A stretch of 64,000 bases of DNA from Cyanobacteria bacterium REEB459 (GCA_018970085.1 JAGWXD010000008.1:1-64000); one strand, 5' to 3'; positions 16,366 through 26,312 are shown, counted from the stretch's first letter. Notes: a model not told the origin generated them from the letters alone. Numbers and translations are program-made.

Positions 16366-17271
16366 CTAGCAGCGAAAGTCTGATGCCACGATCATAGAAC
16401 CAATGCCCAGGTCACTGAAGATTTCCAGTAGCAGGGCATGGGGGATGCGCCCATCGAGAATGTGGGCGGCTCCCACTCCTTGGGCCAGGGAACGAACACA
16501 GCAATTGACCTTGGGAATCATGCCTCCTGAGACAACACCAGCCTCGATCAGTTCCCGGGCTCGTTGAATATCTAATTTGGGTAATAGGGTAGAGGGGTCT
16601 GTGTAATCTTCTAAAATGCCCCGGGTATCGGTCAAGAGAATTAGTTTTTCGGCTCCCAGGGCAGCAGCAATTTCTCCGGCCACTGTGTCGGCATTAATAT
16701 TGTAGGCCTGCCCGGTTTCATCGCTGGCGACACTGGAAACGATAGGAATATACCCTGCCTCCACCAGGGATTTAAGTACGTTAGAGTCGATATTACTCAC
16801 TTCTCCCACAAACCCTACTCCCTGGGCGCCCTGGGGTCGAGCGGTAATTAAATTGCCATCTACACCACAAAGTCCTACCGCTTTACCGCCAGCCTGGTTA
16901 ATCAGGGAGACCAATTCTTTATTGACTCGTCCTACCAGTACCATTTCCACCACGTCCATGGTGGGGGCGTCGGTTACTCGTAAGCCATCTTTAAATTGGG
17001 GTTCAATACCCAATTTATCAAGCCAGAAGTTGATTTCTGGCCCGCCGCCATGAACCACCACCGGCCGGATGCCGACACAAGCCATAAAGACGATATCGCG
17101 AATCACATCGGCTTTGAGGCTACTGTCTTTCATGGCGGCACCGCCGTACTTAACGACTACCGTGCGTCCACGAAATTGCTGGATGTAAGGCAGGGCTTCG
17201 CTTAAAATACGGACTCGCAGAGCTTCGGCGGCGTGAATGGCATCGGCGTGGGAGGGGGCTGGAGAGACCAT
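16366..17271 (-). CDS. argB: acetylglutamate kinase
   Basis: 301 residues. Amino acid kinase fold with VVKYGGAAM (Lys and glycine loop binding ATP), [39 protein letters not shown] (acetylglutamate and arginine-linked helix) and the C-terminal [18 protein letters not shown]. It phosphorylates N-acetylglutamate in arginine synthesis. Cyanobacterial enzymes are inhibited by arginine and relieved by PII; the N-terminal helix needed for the arginine site ([23 protein letters not shown]) is present. It is the last gene of the minus-strand series rnr-like, ubiX, lapA-like, aroK, argB; the gap to aroK is 39 bases. Confidence 0.95.
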   Translation of the reverse strand: MVSPAPSHADAIHAAEALRVRILSEALPYIQQFRGRTVVVKYGGAAMKDSSLKADVIRDIVFMACVGIRPVVVHGGGPEINFWLDKLGIEPQFKDGLRVTDAPTMDVVEMVLVGRVNKELVSLINQAGGKAVGLCGVDGNLITARPQGAQGVGFVGEVSNIDSNVLKSLVEAGYIPIVSSVASDETGQAYNINADTVAGEIAAALGAEKLILLTDTRGILEDYTDPSTLLPKLDIQRARELIEAGVVSGGMIPKVNCCVRSLAQGVGAAHILDGRIPHALLLEIFSDLGIGSMIVASDFRC

Positions 17272-17310
17272 GGTACTGGCACAGGTAAGGAACTAAAGTA
17301 GGAACCTTGG

Positions 17311-17895
17311 TTAGTGTATCAATTCAGTCCCGTGGAATCGATCGGGGCGGATGCTTTCGTCAACAAGCCTTAATATGCGATTTACGATCGCCTCTACCGA
17401 GTCCTCTGGTTGCACGGTAACCCGCACATCGGCCTGGGCGTAGAGGGGCTGGCGCTGCTCTAGCAGGTGGGCCAGGGTGGCGAACCAGTCAGGCTGGTGG
17501 AGCAGGGGCCGCGACTGGTCTCCCTGGAGGCGTTGGTGTAGTAAGGGCAGGGGAACATCCAGCCAGATCACCACACCATGGTGCAAATAACTCCAGTTAG
17601 CCGGTTGGGTCACGATGCCACCCCCGGTAGCCACCACCAATCCTTGATAGGCCGATAGTTGGGCCAATACCTCTGTTTCCAGTTGGCGAAAGGCGGTTTC
17701 TCCCTGCTGCTGGAAAATATTGGCGATCGCCTCACCACTAACCTGTTCAGCGAGGGTATCGGTGTCAAAGAACTGGTACTCCAGAGCCTGGGCTAGCCCT
17801 TGACCGGTTGTACTTTTACCCGCCCCCATCATGCCAATTAGATAAAGGTTCAGGCCCTGCAGTCGTTGGCGTAGGGCGATAGTGGTAGGGGACAT
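17311..17895 (-). CDS. aroK: shikimate kinase
   Basis: 194 residues, P-loop kinase with GMMGAGKSTTG near residue 21, the DTD and shikimate-binding FFDTDTLAEQ, FRQLETEVL, ATGGGIV and the LID-region arginine in QSRPLL. It phosphorylates shikimate in chorismate synthesis. The ATG at 17895 is 8 bases after the stop of the LapA-like gene, indicating one transcript. Confidence 0.93.
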   Translation of the reverse strand: MSPTTIALRQRLQGLNLYLIGMMGAGKSTTGQGLAQALEYQFFDTDTLAEQVSGEAIANIFQQQGETAFRQLETEVLAQLSAYQGLVVATGGGIVTQPANWSYLHHGVVIWLDVPLPLLHQRLQGDQSRPLLHQPDWFATLAHLLEQRQPLYAQADVRVTVQPEDSVEAIVNRILRLVDESIRPDRFHGTELIH

Positions 17896-17903
17896 AGGCC
17901 AGC

Positions 17904-18797
17904 CTAGGGAGAACGGTCGGGATGGTCTTGCCTATCCTGGGAGTCGGGGGCAGGATAGGGGGGAATAATCACCCGGTAGTCGGCATCCACCACACCGGCG
18001 TCCTCAGTCTCTGGCGCGTCGGTGGACTGGGGTGGGGAGGCCGATGCCCGATCAGCCTGCTGGTCGGGGGGAGCGTAGATGAGATCGCTCTGGCCGGCCC
18101 CGGGGCGATCGCCATAGCGGTAGGAATAGATAGAGCCATCTCGATAAACCTGTCGGGGCGATTGGGGGGCTTCAAACTCTCCAGTGGCAGGGGTAGACTC
18201 CAGATCATCCCAGCCTGCCGTGATTTCCTCCAGACTATCCTGGACTGGACTAGCTCCGGTGGTGTAATGTCGGCGGCGTTCCAGGTCGCCCCAATCACTG
18301 GATAGTTCCTCCAGGGATTGCTCCAGTCGCCAGGTCTGGTCTGCATCAGACCGATCAGAACGGCCAAACCATGATCGGGCACGGGGCGGGGGCGACCCAG
18401 GGGGCTCTGTCGCTCTAGAGGGCTGATCTCGGGATTCCCAACTCTCCCATTGGGTGGGTTGGGGCGTACTCCAGGACTGCCAGTCTCCCTGGTCGGAGGA
18501 GGGAGGAGGCGCGGTCGTTGGCCCCGGGGAGGGCTCATAGAACCCCTGGGGACTGTAGCGGTACCGGTCTTCTGCACCGCTCCTGCCAGGACGACGATTG
18601 ATGCCCAGCAGGAGATTTAACAGTAGGGTCGTGAGGGCACCCAGGGCGATCGCCCCCAATAGCCAGACCCCCACCGGTAAAACCGGAAAACGCCCCCCCA
18701 GGAAAATCAGCGGCAGGGTCACACTGGTATTTTGCAGGGTGAGGAGTAGTACCAGGCCCGATGCGATCAACACAAAAATAGGGCGCACCATAGCCAT
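17904..18797 (-). CDS. LapA-like (DUF1049) membrane protein with disordered tail
   Basis: 297 residues. Two membrane helices at the N-terminus (about residues 5-22 and 40-65) with LTLQNTSVTLPLIFLG between, the arrangement of LapA/DUF1049 proteins. From residue 70 on the chain is proline-, serine- and acid-rich low complexity with two short similar units (SLEELSSDWGDLERRRHYTTG and SLEEITAGWDDLEST), predicted to be disordered in the cytosol. Role unknown. It begins 4 bases after ubiX and ends 8 bases before aroK, so it is embedded in the operon. Confidence 0.65.
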   Translation of the reverse strand: MAMVRPIFVLIASGLVLLLTLQNTSVTLPLIFLGGRFPVLPVGVWLLGAIALGALTTLLLNLLLGINRRPGRSGAEDRYRYSPQGFYEPSPGPTTAPPPSSDQGDWQSWSTPQPTQWESWESRDQPSRATEPPGSPPPRARSWFGRSDRSDADQTWRLEQSLEELSSDWGDLERRRHYTTGASPVQDSLEEITAGWDDLESTPATGEFEAPQSPRQVYRDGSIYSYRYGDRPGAGQSDLIYAPPDQQADRASASPPQSTDAPETEDAGVVDADYRVIIPPYPAPDSQDRQDHPDRSP

Positions 18798-18801
18798 AGA
18801 C

Positions 18802-19479
18802 TTAATCCTCTAGAAGGGGAGTTGGAACCGGGTCGGACCCAGCTGGCTGGAGTTCGTGGGGAAGATGCCCCTGCCAGCGCTGTAGAGCCCCGCAGTCAAT
18901 ATCAAGTTGATCGAGGGCGCGAGCTATAACGAAATCTACCAGATCCTCAACCGTTTGGGGATGGTGATACCAGGCTGGAATAGCAGGCACTACCCGGACT
19001 CCGGCCTCAGCTAAGGCCACTAAGTTACGTAAATGGATCAGGCTAAAGGGAGTTTCCCGAGGCACAATCACCAGGCGGCGACCCTCCTTAATCTGAACAT
19101 CGGCGGCTCGCTCTAACAGGTCAGAGCTAATGCCAACCGCCAATCGGGCCACAGTGCTCATGCTGCAGGGAATGATCACCATGCCGGCAGTGCGTCTTGA
19201 CCCACTGGCAATGGAGGCCCCCACATCAGCCCAGGCGTGACAGCGCAATTGACCAGCTTCAGGGACACCAGCCTGCTGCCGCCAGAAGGCAACCTGGGCA
19301 TCGGGTGCCAGGGGTAGGGTAATACCGGTCTCTGCCCGCCAGACCATCGCTGTAGCCTTAGAGGCAACCAAATCAACGCTCCAGCCAGCCTTAAGCAGAT
19401 ATTGGAGGGTACGGACAGCGTAGATTTGACCAGAGGCTCCGGTTACTCCCAGCACCAAAGGATAGTTAAGGTTGGTCAT
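18802..19479 (-). CDS. ubiX: UbiX family flavin prenyltransferase
   Basis: 225 residues. Rossmann-like flavoprotein with VTGASGQIYAVRTL at the N-terminus, the central GMVIIPCSMSTVARLAVG with the catalytic Ser/Cys region, LVIVPRETPFSLIHLRN, and PAWYHHPQTVEDLVDFV. It attaches a dimethylallyl group to FMN to make the prenyl-FMN cofactor of UbiD-type decarboxylases, which act in plastoquinone synthesis. It follows the RNB-domain gene by 74 bases. Confidence 0.92.
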   Translation of the reverse strand: MTNLNYPLVLGVTGASGQIYAVRTLQYLLKAGWSVDLVASKATAMVWRAETGITLPLAPDAQVAFWRQQAGVPEAGQLRCHAWADVGASIASGSRRTAGMVIIPCSMSTVARLAVGISSDLLERAADVQIKEGRRLVIVPRETPFSLIHLRNLVALAEAGVRVVPAIPAWYHHPQTVEDLVDFVIARALDQLDIDCGALQRWQGHLPHELQPAGSDPVPTPLLED

Positions 19480-19553
19480 CGCCGGAACCGGGGAAAGAAT
19501 CGGAGCTGATAGGGGCCGTAGGGGGTGAGCAGGGAGGTGGCTATAGATCCAGC

Positions 19554-21971
19554 TTACCCATTCTCGTAATCCCCTGGCTCGTCGCCAGGAGTCGGTTCAG
19601 GCGCTTGGCTGTCGTAGTGATTGTCATCGTAGCTACTGGCCTCCGCTGCCTCTTCCTCTGTCAGGTGGCTACCGCCCCCTACTGCCACCAGGTCAATTTG
19701 CTGACGGTAGTAGTCTACACTTTTAACCTGAACGTCTACTTGATCGCCTAGGCGATACTGCTGGCTGTTTTTACGGCCCACTAGCTTTTGCTGCCGGGCC
19801 CGGTACTCGTACCAGTCATCCTTGAGGGAGCTCACGTGCACCAGACCCTCCACCAGCAGGTCCTCGATTTCGACAAAAAATCCGTAGGACTGAACTCCGG
19901 TGATCAGACCATGGAAGATTTCACCAGTGTGGGAGCGCATAAACTCGGCTTTTTTTAGGCCCTCCAGGTCAGACTCTGCTTCTTGAGCCAAGCGCTCTCG
20001 CTCGGTCAGATGAATGGCCAATCGCCCCAGATCGTCTTCTAGATCGTGGTGCAGATCGGGGGGCAACACGTTCCAGCTTACCTGGCCATGGCAGGAGCTA
20101 TGGTGCAGATTAACGACTTCCTTAGACCGGGTGGTACGGCGATCTCGACCTGAGGCAAAGACCGCATGGAGAATGCGTTGGGTGAGTAGATCGGCATAGC
20201 GGCGAGAGGGGGAGGTGAAATGGGTGTAGCCCTCCGTCAGGGCCAGGCCAAAATGAAGATCGGGATGGGTGCTGTAGAGGGCTGGTTGAATGGTTTCCAA
20301 CAGCAGGTAGGTGAGAATTTTCTCGGCGCTGGAGGTGGCAAACTGGTGGACGAAGTTCTGGTAGTCCTGGGGTTGGAGTTGCTCAGAATCAATTAAGGTG
20401 AGGCTGATTTCCATATTTTCCGCCAGCTTAATTAACTCTTGAGCATCGTTTAAATCGGGGGCTCGATGCAAACGATAGAGGGCCGGGACTGCCAGGGCCT
20501 TGAGGTGCTGGGCCACCAATTGGTTAGCCAGCAGCATGCATTCAGTCACAATGGCTCGGGCCATGCCTGCAGTTGAGACCACCATCACCCCCAGCAGCCC
20601 CTCATCGTCATACTGAAACTTGGGCGATCGGTAGTGGGTCAGGGGGTCTTCGCTATCGGCGGGGAAATTATATTCAGGTAGTTTCAGCTCAAAGGACCCC
20701 CGCTGTAGCCGTTGCCGTTTAATGGCCTGGCTCAAATACAGCAGATTGTCCACCAGGTCAAAGGTTGACTCTAGCCCAGCCAGGGCTTGTAGATCTAGGC
20801 CCAGGGCAGTCACCGCCTCGGGGTTATCCCGTTCTAGCACAGCCTGGGCCTGCTGATAGGTGATCTGATGATCTACCTTAATGACGGTAGGTTGAATCTC
20901 GTAGTCAAGGATTTCACCTCTGTCATCTAGGTTAATTAGCACCGACAGAGCTAGCCGTTCTTGACCTGGACTCAGACAACCCAGTTCTTCCACCAGCACT
21001 GGGGGTAACATGGGCACCGTTTGATCCCCTAGGTAAACCGCAGTCCCCCGTCTGGCCGCTTCTTGATCAATGGGGGAATGGGCGGTAACGTAGGGGGCGA
21101 TATCGGCGATGTGAATGCCCAGACGCCAGCGATCGCTGGCATCTTTTTCCAGGCTTAGGGCATCGTCAATGATCTGGGTATGGGGTGCGGTAATAGCCAG
21201 AGTAGGCAGCTTACGCAAATCTAGCCGACCCTTTAAATCAGTCCGGCGGACCCGGGTCGGCAACTCCGCTGCTGCCGCCATCACCGTTTCAGAAAAACGA
21301 CGCGGTAGGTCATGCTTGCAATAAACAATATCAATGTCGGAGGCAGTCTCTGCATCGCTACCTAGCACCTGGGCCACCCGACCCTGGGGCGGGTCTTGCC
21401 CCAGGGGATAGCGCAGGATTTCAATATGGGCGAGTTGGTCGACTGCTGTGTTGAGATCCAGACCATTGGCTAGCAGTTGCAGCTCAAACAATAATCGATC
21501 ATCGAGAGGTACCGCCCGATATTCACCCTGCTGCTGTTTTACCCGGGCTAGCACCGAGGCATTGGCCCGCTCTAAAATCAACTGCACCTCTCCCTCGGGA
21601 CTACGGCGACCGACCCCCTCTTTGGTGACTTTGACCAGCACCCGATCGCCATTCCAGGCTGTACTTAAGTGACTTTCTCGGACATAGATATCTTCGCTAC
21701 CTTCTTGATCCTGGATGGCAAAGCAAAAGCCTTTGCTGGAACAGCGCAGCTTACCTTCTACTAAATTATCGGTGACCTGGCGACGATACTTGCCCCGGTC
21801 CTTGACCAGAATACCTAGCCGTTCCAGGGCGTCAACGGCAATTTGAAGCTCCCGCTGGCTATTATCACTGCTACAGTGCAGCTTCTTTTCCAGGTTTTTG
21901 AGGGTAAGGGTTTTGTCCTTGGCAAAGCTGGCCAGTAATGCGGCGATCGAAAATTCCATGTAGCGATTCAT
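19554..21971 (-). CDS. RNase II/R (RNB) domain protein, Zam-like
   Basis: 805 residues. N-terminal winged-helix and cold-shock-like RNA-binding parts (LEKKLHCSSDNSQRELQ; GFCFAIQDQEGSEDIYVRESHL), the RNB domain from about residue 240 (IIDDALSLEKD, LGIHIADIAPYV, TEGYTHFTSPSRRYADL) and a C-terminal S1 domain (EIFHGLITGVQSYGFFVEIE) with an acidic tail. Of the four metal-binding aspartates of E. coli RNase II, D209 and D210 are kept (D269, D270) but the positions of D201 and D207 read T261 and I267. Length and the HTQIIDDA motif recall cyanobacterial Zam (acetazolamide resistance) rather than active RNase R. First gene of a minus-strand cluster. Confidence 0.8.
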   Translation of the reverse strand: MNRYMEFSIAALLASFAKDKTLTLKNLEKKLHCSSDNSQRELQIAVDALERLGILVKDRGKYRRQVTDNLVEGKLRCSSKGFCFAIQDQEGSEDIYVRESHLSTAWNGDRVLVKVTKEGVGRRSPEGEVQLILERANASVLARVKQQQGEYRAVPLDDRLLFELQLLANGLDLNTAVDQLAHIEILRYPLGQDPPQGRVAQVLGSDAETASDIDIVYCKHDLPRRFSETVMAAAAELPTRVRRTDLKGRLDLRKLPTLAITAPHTQIIDDALSLEKDASDRWRLGIHIADIAPYVTAHSPIDQEAARRGTAVYLGDQTVPMLPPVLVEELGCLSPGQERLALSVLINLDDRGEILDYEIQPTVIKVDHQITYQQAQAVLERDNPEAVTALGLDLQALAGLESTFDLVDNLLYLSQAIKRQRLQRGSFELKLPEYNFPADSEDPLTHYRSPKFQYDDEGLLGVMVVSTAGMARAIVTECMLLANQLVAQHLKALAVPALYRLHRAPDLNDAQELIKLAENMEISLTLIDSEQLQPQDYQNFVHQFATSSAEKILTYLLLETIQPALYSTHPDLHFGLALTEGYTHFTSPSRRYADLLTQRILHAVFASGRDRRTTRSKEVVNLHHSSCHGQVSWNVLPPDLHHDLEDDLGRLAIHLTERERLAQEAESDLEGLKKAEFMRSHTGEIFHGLITGVQSYGFFVEIEDLLVEGLVHVSSLKDDWYEYRARQQKLVGRKNSQQYRLGDQVDVQVKSVDYYRQQIDLVAVGGGSHLTEEEAAEASSYDDNHYDSQAPEPTPGDEPGDYENG

Positions 21972-22190
21972 TCCTACCTATTCTTGGGCGTACTGGGGGG
22001 ATGACCTGCCCTGCCCAAAGCTTGCCATAGACCAGACAAAACAGATCATTTATTCATCCTGCCCCTATTAGTCTCTCAATAAATGACTCTCTCGCAAAGC
22101 TTTTTGTCAATAGAGAGTAACGGTTTGTAAAAATTGTCTAGCCCCAAGCCCGATCCCCAGAGCCGATCGCCGCCGGGCTAGACAAGCTGA

Positions 22191-22847
22191 CTAGGAGCGT
22201 TCACCGGTGACAATATAGGCCACCCGCTTACCGATGTTGGTGGCGTGATCAGCGATGCGTTCCATGTAGCGAATGGCCAAGACCAGTAAAACCGTTGGTT
22301 CCACAGAGCCTGCCAGGTTAGATTGATGGGCCAGGCAGGTATAGAGGTGGTCGTAATCTGCATCTACCAGGTCGTCTTTTTCTTTGATTTTAAGTCCAGA
22401 TTCTGCGTCTAGATCGGACAGGGCTAGCAGACTCATGGCCACCATGGAACGGCAGCGGTCTAGCATAACCTGCACCTGGCCCATGAGCGGCGGAACGGGG
22501 TAGGGGAACAGTTTAACGGATATCTCGCCGAGATCCTTGGCGTAATCGCCAATTCGCTCCAGGTCTCGGACCATTTGAATGAAGGCGCCTACTCGCCGCA
22601 GGTCCTCGTCGGCTAGGACCTGGAGTGTAAATAAATGGATGCAGTCGACTTCGATCTGGCGGTAGAACCGGTCCACCTGCTTATCTTGGGTTTCCAGGCG
22701 ATGAACTGCATCCAGATTGCGATCGCACAGGGCATCGCGGGCCAGAACGCAGGAATTTTCCACCAGGGCTCCCATGCGTAGCAGATCGCGCTGGACCCGC
22801 AGTAACTGCCGTTCAAATTCAGTGCGTAGGGGTTGGGTTGAGGTCAC
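22191..22847 (-). CDS. phoU: phosphate signalling complex protein PhoU
   Basis: 218 residues, all helical, two PhoU three-helix repeats. Metal-binding-like segments include DRNLDAVHRLETQDKQVDRFYR in repeat one and LKIKEKDDLVDADYDHLYT with RYMERIADHATNIGKRV in repeat two. PhoU couples the Pst phosphate transporter to the histidine kinase of the phosphate regulon. No pst genes flank it. The upstream region to 23080 also carries the divergent psaM promoter. Confidence 0.92.
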   Translation of the reverse strand: MTSTQPLRTEFERQLLRVQRDLLRMGALVENSCVLARDALCDRNLDAVHRLETQDKQVDRFYRQIEVDCIHLFTLQVLADEDLRRVGAFIQMVRDLERIGDYAKDLGEISVKLFPYPVPPLMGQVQVMLDRCRSMVAMSLLALSDLDAESGLKIKEKDDLVDADYDHLYTCLAHQSNLAGSVEPTVLLVLAIRYMERIADHATNIGKRVAYIVTGERS

Positions 22848-23080
22848 AGGCGCTTAGCAAATAGAGATTAGATGTATACCAAACATAGAGATCAGGGGGG
22901 CCGCCCGACTCCGCTAAATTAGGGGACAGAAAAGAGGGAGATATCACTTTATTGTAAAACCATTAACCTGTGTAACAGTTAGTGGCTCTGGCTACCCGGC
23001 TGGAGCCATCTTGATTAACAATCAGGTCTAGATAGGCTGATCGCCTTAATGATGTTTACCCTCCAGGGAGAACCGGTTTT

Positions 23081-23176
23081 ATGCCCCTTTCTGATACCCA
23101 GATCTTTATTGCCCTTGCCCTTGCTTTAGTACCTGGTATTTTGGCATTTCGGCTATCCACAGAGCTTTATAAATAG
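23081..23176 (+). CDS. psaM: photosystem I subunit XII
   Basis: A 31-residue protein, one membrane helix. The translation begins [14 protein letters not shown] and ends [12 protein letters not shown], matching cyanobacterial PsaM, which sits at the trimer interface of photosystem I. It is too short for automatic gene finders. The start is the ATG at 23081, with GGGAGAA about 5 bases upstream. It is a single gene with its own transcription terminators downstream (a CTTGG...CCAAG stem at 23209-23226 and the strong one at 23287-23315). Confidence 0.95.
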   Translation: MPLSDTQIFIALALALVPGILAFRLSTELYK

Positions 23177-23286
23177 GTTAAGTTCCTGCCCTCTGCACCC
23201 AGCCCTTGGTCAGTTTTCTGGCCAAGAGCCCGAATCAGCGGCCAGGCCGAGGATAGCCCTGAATAAAATAAAAACCTATTGTTGTG

Positions 23287-23315
23287 AAACCCTGACAAAT
23301 CTTGTCAGGGTTTTT
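23287..23315. terminator. intrinsic terminator between psaM and pyk
   Basis: AAACCCTGACAA-atc-TTGTCAGGGTTTTT: a 12-bp stem, triloop and T run on the plus strand, so it ends psaM transcription; the complementary AAA stretch makes it partly active for pyk on the minus strand. Confidence 0.85.
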
Positions 23316-23332
23316 ACCTTAGCTGATTAGCC

Positions 23333-25141
23333 CTAGAGGCCGCTAACCATGGGGTCATGCTTGGCCGCCCCCGTTGCTCCGGCATAAATCAGTCCTCGCC
23401 GGGTATCAAGGGTGAGAATCGCCCCATCTCGAATGATTTCTGTGGCGTTTTTTACCCCCACAATCACCGGCACTCCCAGGCGCAGACCAATCACGGCGGC
23501 ATGGCTGGTGAGACTGTCGTCTTCGGTAATAATTCCCCGAGACCGGCGGATTGCATCGACGAAATCGGCACTGGTGTGGGAAACTACGAGAATTTCCCCA
23601 TCGTTAAAATTGCTGACTTCCAGGCTACTGTGGGCCACCCTGGCTCGCCCGCTGACGGAGGCCTCGCCAATGCCAACCCCGCGACCCAGCACCGCCGTCA
23701 CCACATCTACTTTGATTAAATCGGTAGAGCCCGACACGCCATGGAGGGTGCCTGCGGTCAATACCACCAGATCGCCATCCTGGAGCATACCCTTTTCCTG
23801 GGCGACCCCCATGGCCGCTTGAAAGGTTTGATTAGTAGAGGGTAAATCCAACACCAGTAAGGGGCGCACTCCCCAAACCAGTTGTAGCTGGCGAGCCACA
23901 CCAACCTGGGGAGTCACCGCTAAAATCGGCGTCTGGGGCCGATATTTAGACACATTGCGGGCAGTGGCACCACTTTTAGTCAGGGTCATGATGGCGGCAG
24001 CATTGAGTTGGGTGGCAATGCGACTGACCGCCTGACTGATGGCGTTGGGAATGGAGTAGACACCAGTGCTGATGCGATCGCCCCTAATCATCCCCTCCTG
24101 CTCCGTGCGCACGGCAACTCTGGCCATGGTCGCTACGGCCTCTACCGGAAACTTACCCACCGCGGTCTCATTGGATAGCATCACCGCATCGGTACCATCG
24201 AGAATGGCATTGGCAATATCAGAGACCTCAGCCCGGGTAGGACGCGGGTTAGACACCATGCTATCGAGCATTTGGGTAGCCGTAATAACGGGGATACCAA
24301 GGGAATTGGCGGTTAAAATCAGCCGTTTCTGCAAAATCGGCACTTCTTCGGCGGGCAGCTCCACCCCCAAATCGCCCCGGGCTACCATGACACCATCTGA
24401 CAGCGACAGGATTGCGTCCATCTGCTCGATCGCCTCATGCTTTTCGATTTTGACGATAACTGGTACATGTTTACCAGCGCTGGCAATAATTTCCTTGATT
24501 TCTAGCACATCCTGAGGGTTGCGAACAAAACTCAGGGCAACCCAATCCACCCCCTGGTTTAGACCAAACAGCAGATCTTCCCGGTCCTTATCGGTAAGAG
24601 CCTTAATCGACAGGTATACCCCCGGGAAATTAACCCCTTTATTGTTGGATAGCACCCCTCCCACCAGGACCCGACAATGGAGTTCCTGAGCCTCTAGATC
24701 AACCCTTTCTACCAGCATTTCGACCCGGCCATCATCTAGCAGTACCCGGGATCCTGCTGGCACCTCTTGGGCTAATTTATCGTAGGTTACGCAGGCTCGC
24801 TCCTGGCTGCCCACCACCTGTTCACTGGTGAGGACAAAGCTATCTCCCTTGGCCAGTTGAATCGAGCCCTGGTCGAATTTCCCTAACCGAATCTTTGGTC
24901 CTTGCAGGTCCTGCAAGATCCCCACGGGCTGGTTGAGTTCAAAGGAAACCTGGCGAATTAGACGAATACTACGCTGGTGGTCATCGTGACTGCCATGGGA
25001 GAAGTTGAGGCGCAAGGTGGTGGCTCCAGCCTCAATCAGGGCCCTCAGAACCTCAGAACTTTGGGTAGCTGGACCAATGGTGGCAACAATTTTAGTGCGG
25101 CGACAGTTATGGGGCAGAAGGGTAGGTGGCATAAATGACAT
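23333..25141 (-). CDS. pyk: pyruvate kinase with C-terminal PEP-utiliser domain
   Basis: About 602 residues. The normal pyruvate kinase core is present: RRTKIVATIGPATQSSEVL, LRLNFSHGSHD, IVKIEKHEAIE, MVARGDLGVE and ITATQMLDSM. After residue ~490 it has the extra domain of two-isoform type kinases (GEILVVSHTSADFVDAIRR, ITEDDSLTSHAAVIGLRLG with the His in TSHAA, as in PEP synthase mobile domains). It converts PEP and ADP to pyruvate and ATP. I start at the ATG at 25141; a GTG at 25174 would add 11 residues. It converges on psaM. Confidence 0.93.
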   Translation of the reverse strand: MSFMPPTLLPHNCRRTKIVATIGPATQSSEVLRALIEAGATTLRLNFSHGSHDDHQRSIRLIRQVSFELNQPVGILQDLQGPKIRLGKFDQGSIQLAKGDSFVLTSEQVVGSQERACVTYDKLAQEVPAGSRVLLDDGRVEMLVERVDLEAQELHCRVLVGGVLSNNKGVNFPGVYLSIKALTDKDREDLLFGLNQGVDWVALSFVRNPQDVLEIKEIIASAGKHVPVIVKIEKHEAIEQMDAILSLSDGVMVARGDLGVELPAEEVPILQKRLILTANSLGIPVITATQMLDSMVSNPRPTRAEVSDIANAILDGTDAVMLSNETAVGKFPVEAVATMARVAVRTEQEGMIRGDRISTGVYSIPNAISQAVSRIATQLNAAAIMTLTKSGATARNVSKYRPQTPILAVTPQVGVARQLQLVWGVRPLLVLDLPSTNQTFQAAMGVAQEKGMLQDGDLVVLTAGTLHGVSGSTDLIKVDVVTAVLGRGVGIGEASVSGRARVAHSSLEVSNFNDGEILVVSHTSADFVDAIRRSRGIITEDDSLTSHAAVIGLRLGVPVIVGVKNATEIIRDGAILTLDTRRGLIYAGATGAAKHDPMVSGL

Positions 25142-25363
25142 CAACAGAACAGTAGGAGAAAAAGGCGACTCCACCCAACTCTAAAAGAAGATGGCCGTTG
25201 GAACAGCCCCAAAATACACCAGAAATCGGGTCACCAGTAGTTAGTCAGCCAGACTTAAGGACTAAAGCACCGATCAGTAAGAATTCTAACCTCCATTGCG
25301 CTACAACCATCCCCTTGGCGGACCATCTAAATTCAATTTTTTCCTGAGGAGCTGTCACAAAAC

Positions 25364-25392
25364 TTTATTATTAGGGCGTGGTAACGTATACT
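25364..25392 (+). promoter_or_regulatory. likely promoter of crtR
   Basis: A good -10 TATACT at 25387-25392 with a weak -35 (TTTATT, 25364-25369) at 17-base spacing. The transcript would have a leader of about 25 bases with AGGAG at 25411-25415, 9 bases before the ATG. Confidence 0.45.
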
Positions 25393-25424
25393 ACCGGAAA
25401 CATGGTGTGTAGGAGCAAGGCGAC

Positions 25425-26312
25425 ATGTCGGTGGCAGCTGAGCCCCTGACGATGCGGAAAACCGTTCCCTCCGAGTTATTAAAGACCGAGGGAGGACTGA
25501 GCGTTGATGCGCTTATGTTTATGGCATCGGCAGGGCTAATTACCCTTTCTACCCTAGGCTACTTTCTCTGGGGCTGGGCGGGTTGGTGTGTGTTTTTAAT
25601 GAACGTACTCTCCCTCCATCTGGCGGGTACGGTGATCCATGATGCTTCCCACAACTCAGCCCATCGCCATCGTCTGGTGAATGCCGTGCTGGGTCACGGC
25701 AGTGCTTTGATTTTGGGCTTCTCCTTTCCTGTGTTCACCCGGGTGCACTTGCAACACCACGCCCATGTTAATGATCCCGATAATGACCCCGACCACTTTG
25801 TTTCCACCGGCGGCCCCCTGTGGTTAATTGCAGCTCGTTTTTTCTACCACGAGATTTATTTCTTTAAGCGTCAGTTGTGGCGAAATTGGGAGCTGCTGGA
25901 GTGGTTTTTGGGACGTTTTGCGGTGGCTGCTCTGGTTTTTACGGCATGGAAATTTGATTTTCTGGGCTATATTTTCAATTTCTGGTTTTCTCCAGCGCTG
26001 GTGGTGGGTATCGCCCTGGGATTATTTTTTGATTATTTGCCCCATCGCCCTTTTCAAGAGCGAGATCGCTGGAAAAATGCTCGGGTTTATCCCGGTGCTA
26101 TTTTAAACATTTTGATTATGGGCCAGAACTATCATTTGGTTCACCATCTCTGGCCCTCTGTGCCCTGGTATAAGTACAAATCCACCTACGAAGTCATGCA
26201 ACCCTTGCTGGATTCTAAGGGTTCACCCCAGTCTCTGGGGTTACTACAGGTCAAGGATTTTTCTCACTTTCTCTATGACCTATTTTTGGGTATTCGCCTC
26301 AAGGGTCACTAG
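25425..26312 (+). CDS. crtR: beta-carotene hydroxylase (fatty-acid-desaturase type)
   Basis: 295 residues, membrane di-iron hydroxylase with four helices. The histidine boxes are HDASHNSAHRHR (near residue 72), HLQHHAHVNDPDNDPDH (near 108) and NYHLVHHLWPSVPW (near 237). This pattern and the length fit CrtR, which hydroxylates beta-carotene rings to zeaxanthin; a general fatty acid desaturase is less likely because of the short N-terminus and the HLQHH spacing. It has its own promoter and converges on hypD, overlapping its end by 14 bases. Confidence 0.85.
   Translation: MSVAAEPLTMRKTVPSELLKTEGGLSVDALMFMASAGLITLSTLGYFLWGWAGWCVFLMNVLSLHLAGTVIHDASHNSAHRHRLVNAVLGHGSALILGFSFPVFTRVHLQHHAHVNDPDNDPDHFVSTGGPLWLIAARFFYHEIYFFKRQLWRNWELLEWFLGRFAVAALVFTAWKFDFLGYIFNFWFSPALVVGIALGLFFDYLPHRPFQERDRWKNARVYPGAILNILIMGQNYHLVHHLWPSVPWYKYKSTYEVMQPLLDSKGSPQSLGLLQVKDFSHFLYDLFLGIRLKGH

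Noticed and set aside
22848-25424. Riboswitch or leader RNA before phoU, pyk or crtR
   Set aside because: I looked for conserved riboswitch cores in these leaders and saw only ordinary promoters and terminators.
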